Of a stretch of DNA of 64,000 nt, positions 59,077 to 64,000 are shown piece after piece (the first letter of the stretch is position 1; the number at the start of each line of letters is the position of its first letter). Origin of the DNA: Mycolicibacterium rufum (GTDB lineage: Bacteria; Actinomycetota; Actinomycetes; Mycobacteriales; Mycobacteriaceae); contig NZ_CP092427.2 of assembly GCF_022374875.2 (NCBI RefSeq), forward strand, positions 1,178,001 through 1,242,000. Reading direction: 5' to 3'. The notes under the pieces were generated by a model. It was given only the letters and a program-made list of their open reading frames with translations, was not told where the DNA came from and made no database searches. The translations under genes and the position numbers were made by a program.

Positions 59077-60533
59077 CCGCCGACATCCGACACCTGATCG
59101 GGGGTCGCTGGCTGGCCGGGAGCGGTGACCCGGTGCGCAGCGTCAATCCCACCCGACCGCACGTCGTGGTCGCCGAGGGTGGCGCTGCGCTGGCCGCCGA
59201 CGTCGATGCGGCGGTCGCGGCCGCCGCCGAGGCCGCCGCGCCGTGGGCGGGCACGCCGATCCACGGGCGCGGCGCGCTGCTGCTCGCGGCGGCCGGCGTC
59301 GTCGACGACCACGCCGAGCAGTGGGGCCGGGAGCTGGCCACCGAGGAGGGCAAGACACTGGCCGAGGGAATCGGCGAGGTGCGCCGCGCGGCGCAGATCC
59401 TGCGCTACTACGGCGCCGAGGGCGACCGGCAGGCCGGGGAGATCTTCGCCTCGCCGCGAGCCGGGGAACGAATTCTGGTCACCCGCAAGCCGATCGGTGT
59501 CGTCGGTGTGATCACGCCCTTCAACTTTCCCATCGCGATCCCGGCGTGGAAGATCGCGCCCGCACTGGTCTACGGCAACACCGTCGTCTGGAAGCCCGCC
59601 GGCACCGTTCCGCTGCTGGCGATGCGGCTCGCCGAAGCGCTGACGGCGGCTGGGCTGCCCGCCGGCGTCCTCAACCTGCTGATCGGTGGATCGGAGATCG
59701 GCGACGCCCTGGTGGGACACCCCGGCATCGACGCGGTCACCTTCACCGGATCCACCGGAGTGGGACGGCGCATCGCCGCCGCCGCCGCGGCCCGCGGCGT
59801 CCCCGCCCAGGCCGAGATGGGCGGCAAGAACGCCGCGGTGGTGCTCGACGACGCCGACATCGACCTCGCCCTCGAGCAGGTGATGCTGGGCGCGTTCCGC
59901 TCCACCGGTCAGAAGTGCACGGCCACCTCGAGATTGATCGTCACCGCGGGGATCGCCGACCGGTTCCTGGAGTCGCTGTCCGACCGGGCCCGGCACCTGT
60001 CGGTCGGTGATCCCACCGAGGAGGCCACCCAGATGGGCCCGGTGATCAGTGCGGCGGCGCAGCAGAACATCTCGGCCGGCATCACGACCGCCACCACGCA
60101 GGGCGCGTCCGTGCTCACCGGCGGGCGACCGTACTCCGACGGCGTGCGGGCCGAGGGCTACTTCGTCGCCCCGACCATCCTCGAGCTCGACGGCGGCACC
60201 GCCGACGTCTGGACCGACGAGCTGTTCGGACCGGTGCTGGCGGTCCGGCGGGCGGCCGACGCCGACGAGGCGTTCGCCCTGGCCGGCGACAGCGAGTTCG
60301 GGCTGTCCGCAGCGGTGTTCACCCAGGACCTCACCCGTGCGCTGCAGGCCGTCGAGCAGATCGACGTCGGTGTGCTGCACGTGAACTCGGAGTCCGCCGG
60401 CGCCGATCCGCACGTGCCGTTCGGCGGGGCCAAGAAGAGCGGGCTCGGCCCCAAAGAGCAGGGCGGCGCCGCCCGCGAGTTCTTCACCCACACCACCACG
60501 GTGTACCTGCGCGGCGGGACGGCAGGCGCGTGA
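59073..60533 (+). CDS. semialdehyde dehydrogenase (aldehyde dehydrogenase family)
   Basis: A 486-residue NAD(P)-dependent aldehyde dehydrogenase. The catalytic Cys282 is in STGQKCTATSR and the base Glu248 in AEMGGKNAAVV; VITPFNFP and FTGSTGVG are standard cofactor motifs. The GQKCTATSR context resembles alpha-ketoglutarate-semialdehyde dehydrogenases, but between an aminotransferase and glutarate enzymes the likely reaction is glutarate semialdehyde to glutarate or succinate semialdehyde to succinate. ATG at 59073 overlaps the upstream stop. Confidence 0.88.
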   Translation: MTADIRHLIGGRWLAGSGDPVRSVNPTRPHVVVAEGGAALAADVDAAVAAAAEAAAPWAGTPIHGRGALLLAAAGVVDDHAEQWGRELATEEGKTLAEGIGEVRRAAQILRYYGAEGDRQAGEIFASPRAGERILVTRKPIGVVGVITPFNFPIAIPAWKIAPALVYGNTVVWKPAGTVPLLAMRLAEALTAAGLPAGVLNLLIGGSEIGDALVGHPGIDAVTFTGSTGVGRRIAAAAAARGVPAQAEMGGKNAAVVLDDADIDLALEQVMLGAFRSTGQKCTATSRLIVTAGIADRFLESLSDRARHLSVGDPTEEATQMGPVISAAAQQNISAGITTATTQGASVLTGGRPYSDGVRAEGYFVAPTILELDGGTADVWTDELFGPVLAVRRAADADEAFALAGDSEFGLSAAVFTQDLTRALQAVEQIDVGVLHVNSESAGADPHVPFGGAKKSGLGPKEQGGAAREFFTHTTTVYLRGGTAGA

Positions 60534-61666
60534 CGCGTGGTGCGCTGGACGGCATCGTCGTCGTCGACTTCAGCCGGGTGCTCGCCGGACCCTACGCGAC
60601 GATGATGCTCGGCGACTTCGGCGCCGACGTGATCAAGGTGGAACGGCCGGGCGCCGGCGACGACACCCGGCAGTGGGGACCGCCGCACGACACCGCCGGC
60701 GTCGCCACCTATTTCAACGCGGTCAACCGCAACAAGCGGTCCGTCGCGCTGGATCTCACCGATCCCGGCGATCTGGCACGGGCCCGCGAACTGGTCGCCG
60801 GCGCCGACATCGTGGTGGAGAACTTCCGCGCGGGCACGATGGAGAAGCTGGGGCTCGGCTACGACGACGTGCGTGCGGTCCGGCCCGACGTCATCTACTG
60901 CTCCATCACCGGATTCGGCCGCGCCGGCGGGGCCGAACTGCCCGGCTACGACCTTTTGGTGCAGGCCGTGGGCGGGTTGATGAGCGTCACGGGGACCGAG
61001 CCGGGCGATCCCACCAAGGTCGGGGTGGCGCTGGTCGACGTCCTCGCGGGATTGCACGCGCTCAGCGGCATCCTGGCCGCGCTCGCCCACCGCGACCGCA
61101 CCGGCGAGGGGCAACGGGTCGACACCGACCTGCTGTCGGTGCTGCTGTCCTCGTTGGTGAACCAGGCGTCCGGGTATCTGGGCGCGGGTGTTGTCCCGGG
61201 CATGATGGGCAACCGGCATCCGAGCATCACGCCGTATCAGACGTTCGAGACCGCCGACCGGCCGATCGCGATCGCCGTGGGCAACGACAAGCAGTTCCGC
61301 GCTTTCTGCGCGGCGATCGGCAGGCCCGACTGGGCCGACGACCCGAGGTTCCTCACCAACCCGGCACGCGTGAGCAACCGGGAGTCGTTGTGCGCGTTGA
61401 TCGAAGCCGAGATGAGCCGGCACGGCGCCGATCACTGGTATGCCGTGATGACCGAGGCAGGGGTCCCGGCCGGACCGATCAACGACGTGGCCGAGGCGTT
61501 CGCCTTTGCGCGCCGCCTCGGCATCGACGCCGTGGTCGCCATGCCGGACAGCCCCACGCCGCAGGTCGCCAACCCGATCACGCTGTCGGCGACTCCGGTC
61601 AGCTACCGGCTCAGCCCGCCCCCGCTGGGCGGTCCCGCGGAGGACGGACGCTCGGCGCGCAGCTGA
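60530..61666 (+). CDS. class III CoA-transferase, putative succinyl-CoA:glutarate CoA-transferase
   Basis: A 378-residue CaiB/BaiF enzyme: VDFSRVLAGPYATMMLGDFGADVIKVERPG, VENFRAGTMEKLGLGYD and the aspartate region GVALVDVLAGLHALSGILAAL. Human succinyl-CoA:glutarate CoA-transferase belongs to this family, and the position after an aminotransferase, a glutaryl-CoA dehydrogenase-like enzyme and a semialdehyde dehydrogenase makes activation of glutarate the simplest role (inference). GTG at 60530 overlaps the dehydrogenase stop. The last 64 bases are antisense to the end of the PucR gene. Confidence 0.88.
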   Translation: MTRGALDGIVVVDFSRVLAGPYATMMLGDFGADVIKVERPGAGDDTRQWGPPHDTAGVATYFNAVNRNKRSVALDLTDPGDLARARELVAGADIVVENFRAGTMEKLGLGYDDVRAVRPDVIYCSITGFGRAGGAELPGYDLLVQAVGGLMSVTGTEPGDPTKVGVALVDVLAGLHALSGILAALAHRDRTGEGQRVDTDLLSVLLSSLVNQASGYLGAGVVPGMMGNRHPSITPYQTFETADRPIAIAVGNDKQFRAFCAAIGRPDWADDPRFLTNPARVSNRESLCALIEAEMSRHGADHWYAVMTEAGVPAGPINDVAEAFAFARRLGIDAVVAMPDSPTPQVANPITLSATPVSYRLSPPPLGGPAEDGRSARS

Positions 61667-63123
61667 CGGGCTCTGACCGCGAGCCAGAGACGCACCCGGG
61701 TGTCGACGGCGTCGACATCCTGTCCCAGCAGCTCGCCGATGCGCCGCATCCGGTGGCGCATCGTGTGGCGGTGGATGCGCAACTCGGTGGCCGCGGCCTC
61801 CAGGTGGCCGTTGCGGCGCAGGTAGGCCTCCAGCGTCCCGATCAGCTCGGTGTCCAGCGGCTCCACCGCCGCGGCCAGCAGGTCCAATTCGGTCGAACTC
61901 CGGCCACCCAGAAGCACTCCGAGGGTGCCGAGGTCGGCGAACGCGGACAGTCGTCCAGGGTCGGTGTGCCCGGCGATGCGGGCCTGTTCCAGGCCCACGC
62001 CGAGGTGGTCGATGCTCACGGCGTCGCTGACACCGCCGGTGAGCGGGTGCGACCACTGCGCCGTCAGGGCGTCGATCCGGCGTCGCTCGCCGCTGGGCAC
62101 CACGATCACGATCTCGTCTCCCAGCGGGGCCATCAGGTAGGGCCCGGTGGCCGCGAGCAGCCGCCCCAGCTCCTGTTCGGCGGCCAGCATCGGTCCGACG
62201 TCGAGAAGCATCACCGCCACGACGTCCGCGTGGGGCTCGAAGCCGAAGTAGCGCAGCACGCCGTCGTCGACGAGCCCGGATCCGCCGAGCAGCCCGCGGG
62301 TCACCGCCGTGCGCAGCCGCTGCTCGGCCTCGGCCACCCCGGCCGGCTTCTCCAGCGCGATCGACACCAACGACACCGCGTGGGCGACGAGCAACCGCTG
62401 CGCGTTCGACATCGGCGACACCGTCCGGACGGCCAGCTGACCCCGGAGAGGTTGTGCCGCGCGAAGATTCTGCACGGTCACGTACGCATCGTCATCACCG
62501 GTGACGTAGTCGCCCCCGCGGCGGGCGGCCGGCGGCGGGCGGTCGCCCGCCAACAGGTCGGACAGCCGGTCCTGCTCGGCGCCCGCCGCCGCGAGCACGG
62601 TGCCGTCGGTGCCGACGACGAGGACGGTGCCTGCCAGTCTCTCGGCCAGTGCCTCCACCACCCCGGGGATGCCGCCGCGCAGCGTCGCCCTTGCCAGCAC
62701 CTCCTGCCCGTCCACCACGCGCTGGACCGCGCGGAGCTCGTCCGCCCGCACCGCGTCGATGACGGTCCGGGTGATCGCGATGAACGGGGTGGACGGGGGC
62801 ACCTCGAGCACCGGCAGTCCGAGGCGGTCCCCCGCGGCGCGCACACCGGCGGGCACGTCGGTCAGCGTGGTTCCGGTGTCGACGGCCAGGGCGGCGGTGC
62901 CGGCCGCGGCCAGGCGCGCCACGTAATCGAACTGGGTCCGTTCGTCGGTGCCGATGTTGATGCCGGTGGTCATCACGAGCTCGCCGCCGGACAGATACGG
63001 CGTGGGGTCGGCCAGTTCGATCGCGTGCGCCCAGGTGATGTCGCGATCGGCGGCAGCCGCGCCCGCGATCAGGGACAGCCCGAGACCGTCGACCCGGGCC
63101 AGCTCCCGCGCGGTGATCGCCAC
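61603..63123 (-). CDS. PucR-family transcriptional regulator
   Basis: A 506-residue regulator. The N-terminal purine-catabolism-type domain (WAHAIELADPTPYLSGGELVMTTGI) is a ligand sensor, a central GGDEF-like fold follows, and the C-terminal helix-turn-helix reads HLEAAATELRIHRHTMRHRMRRI. Such proteins control genes for amine, purine and GABA-type catabolism. The start is taken as GTG at 63123, 11 bases after the puuD-like stop. It probably regulates the adjacent catabolic operon, with which its 3' end overlaps tail to tail by 64 bases. Confidence 0.88.
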   Translation of the reverse strand: MAITARELARVDGLGLSLIAGAAAADRDITWAHAIELADPTPYLSGGELVMTTGINIGTDERTQFDYVARLAAAGTAALAVDTGTTLTDVPAGVRAAGDRLGLPVLEVPPSTPFIAITRTVIDAVRADELRAVQRVVDGQEVLARATLRGGIPGVVEALAERLAGTVLVVGTDGTVLAAAGAEQDRLSDLLAGDRPPPAARRGGDYVTGDDDAYVTVQNLRAAQPLRGQLAVRTVSPMSNAQRLLVAHAVSLVSIALEKPAGVAEAEQRLRTAVTRGLLGGSGLVDDGVLRYFGFEPHADVVAVMLLDVGPMLAAEQELGRLLAATGPYLMAPLGDEIVIVVPSGERRRIDALTAQWSHPLTGGVSDAVSIDHLGVGLEQARIAGHTDPGRLSAFADLGTLGVLLGGRSSTELDLLAAAVEPLDTELIGTLEAYLRRNGHLEAAATELRIHRHTMRHRMRRIGELLGQDVDAVDTRVRLWLAVRARQLRAERPSSAGPPSGGGLSR

Positions 63124-63134
63124 GAAGAGCAGTC

Positions 63135-63944
63135 TTACTCCCCTGCGGCAGCCGCGGCCAGCCTGGCGTGCCGCGCTCGCTCGGCGGCGTCGACGAAGGC
63201 GGCGAACAGCGCGGCGCGGTCGGCGTCCGGGCCGTCGTCGTCCTCCGGGTGCCACTGCACCCCCAGATACCAGCGCTGCGGATCTTCGACGGCCTCGACG
63301 ATGCCGTCGAGCGCACGCGCGGCGACGACGAGCCCGTCCCCGACACGATCGACCGCCTGGTGGTGGCCGGAGCGTCCGGTGACACGGCGGGCGCCGAGAA
63401 TTGCGGCCAGCCGCGTGCCCGCGACGACGTCGATCGGCTCGTCCACGAACTCCGGTTCGCCGGGCGCCCCGTGATGCAGGGTGTAGTCGACGATGTCGCC
63501 GATGATCGTGCCGCCGCGCGCGACGTTGAGGAGCTGGGAGCCCCGGCAGATTCCGAAGATCGGACGGCCCGCGGCCTCGGCCGCCGCGATGGCCGCCAAG
63601 GCATCCCGGTCGGCGCGCACATCGACGCCATAGGCCGAGGGATGGCGGGTGCTCACCCCGTAACAGGACCCGTCGATGTCCCCGCCACCGAGGAGGAGGA
63701 GACCGTCGTAGTCCCCCGCCCGGGCGGGTTCGGCCAGAGCGACTGTCGTGTCCCACAGTTCCCAGCTCGCACCCTGCGCGTGCAGCGTCGCCAGCGCGAC
63801 GCGGGTGAACCGCCGGATCAGCGCGACATCGGCCGCGCTGATGTCCGGGAAGTTCAGCGAGGCGAGGACGCACACGTGGGCGCGGGGCGGGTCGGGTGCG
63901 GTCGACGCCGGCATCACGTCGGCGAGTCGCACGCGGTCGCTCAT
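63135..63944 (-). CDS. gamma-glutamyl-gamma-aminobutyrate hydrolase (PuuD-like, class I glutamine amidotransferase)
   Basis: A 269-residue peptidase C26 enzyme. Cys133 (GICRGSQLLN) is the nucleophile and His232 (GVQWHPE) with the following Glu completes the triad; LLLLGGGDIDGSCYG forms the oxyanion region. PuuD releases GABA from gamma-glutamyl-GABA during putrescine breakdown; the homologous step with cadaverine-derived substrates would release 5-aminovalerate, the proposed substrate of the neighbouring aminotransferase. The start is ATG at 63944, overlapping the upstream gene by 3 bases. Confidence 0.9.
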   Translation of the reverse strand: MSDRVRLADVMPASTAPDPPRAHVCVLASLNFPDISAADVALIRRFTRVALATLHAQGASWELWDTTVALAEPARAGDYDGLLLLGGGDIDGSCYGVSTRHPSAYGVDVRADRDALAAIAAAEAAGRPIFGICRGSQLLNVARGGTIIGDIVDYTLHHGAPGEPEFVDEPIDVVAGTRLAAILGARRVTGRSGHHQAVDRVGDGLVVAARALDGIVEAVEDPQRWYLGVQWHPEDDDGPDADRAALFAAFVDAAERARHARLAAAAAGE

Positions 63945-64000
63945 CGGGAGTCCTTTCGTTTGCGCGCACGGTCGACGAGATCGGCGAACAGCGCCGCGTC
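63941..64000 (-). CDS. C-terminal end of a second PuuD-like hydrolase (partial)
   Basis: Only the last 19 residues are in the window (DAALFADLVDRARKRKDSR), ending in TGA at 63941-63943 that overlaps the ATG of the PuuD-like gene. The segment matches the C-terminal end of that neighbour (RAALFAAFVDAAERAR), suggesting a tandem paralog. The evidence is short, so the family is tentative. Confidence 0.5.
   Translation of the reverse strand, partial: DAALFADLVDRARKRKDSR

Overview
The window looks like the chromosome of a rapidly growing mycobacterium (Mycolicibacterium type). It has high G+C and tightly packed genes with ATGA/GTGA overlaps. It encodes an antigen 85 mycolyltransferase, a Ddn-like deazaflavin-type protein, many FadE-type acyl-CoA dehydrogenases, a tmRNA tag ending in DYALAA, and gene order recognisable from M. 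tuberculosis (smpB-ftsX-ftsE-Rv3103c-like-mscS-prfB-fprA, hisN-fadE24-fadE23, Rv3143-like, nuoA-N). No insertion sequence, prophage, CRISPR array or tRNA gene was seen; the only RNA gene recognised is ssrA. All assignments were made by reading the sequence; no database search was run.

Layout. 0-1.1 kb: end of a membrane protein and a secreted DUF4189 protein. 1.1-9.5 kb, minus strand: ssrA, a GGDEF-EAL protein, a DMT transporter, smpB, ftsX, ftsE, a proline/threonine-rich membrane protein, mscS and prfB. 9.7-15 kb: fprA, a small membrane protein, hisN, and the paired acyl-CoA dehydrogenases fadE24-fadE23 behind an elaborately repeated promoter. 15-21.4 kb, minus strand: a glycosyltransferase coupled to a very large cyclase-AAA protein, an AcuI-type reductase and an antigen 85 mycolyltransferase. 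21.8-32.6 kb, plus strand: a catabolic island with two TetR regulators, a flavin monooxygenase-like protein, a homogentisate-dioxygenase-like cupin, an alpha/beta hydrolase, a type III CoA-transferase, an HMG-CoA-lyase-like enzyme, and an acyl-CoA dehydrogenase / APH kinase / DUF6285 trio that resembles the LvaC-LvaA-LvaB module for 4-hydroxyacyl-CoAs. 33.7-49.7 kb: an orphan receiver protein and the complete 14-gene complex I operon nuoA-N, followed by an overlapping crotonase. 50.4-56.3 kb: TetR, a second APH-type kinase, an unknown protein, and two tandem EthA-like Baeyer-Villiger monooxygenases. 56.5-64 kb: aminotransferase, glutaryl-CoA-dehydrogenase-like enzyme, semialdehyde dehydrogenase, CoA-transferase, PucR regulator and one or two PuuD-type hydrolases. 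Together the last set reads as a route from a 5-carbon amino acid or diamine to glutaryl-CoA and crotonyl-CoA.

The most unusual structural signal is at the nuoF-nuoG junction. A 66-bp imperfect palindrome lies between two exact 14-bp copies of the junction, and the inserted unit forms a 31-codon reading frame. Its start overlaps the nuoF stop and its stop overlaps the nuoG start, so translational coupling appears to be relayed through the insert. A different perfect inverted repeat encodes the last residues of the GGDEF-EAL protein. The best candidates for undescribed biochemistry are the ring-cleavage/hydroxyacyl-CoA island at 21.8-32.6 kb and the glutarate-forming cluster at 56.5-64 kb.
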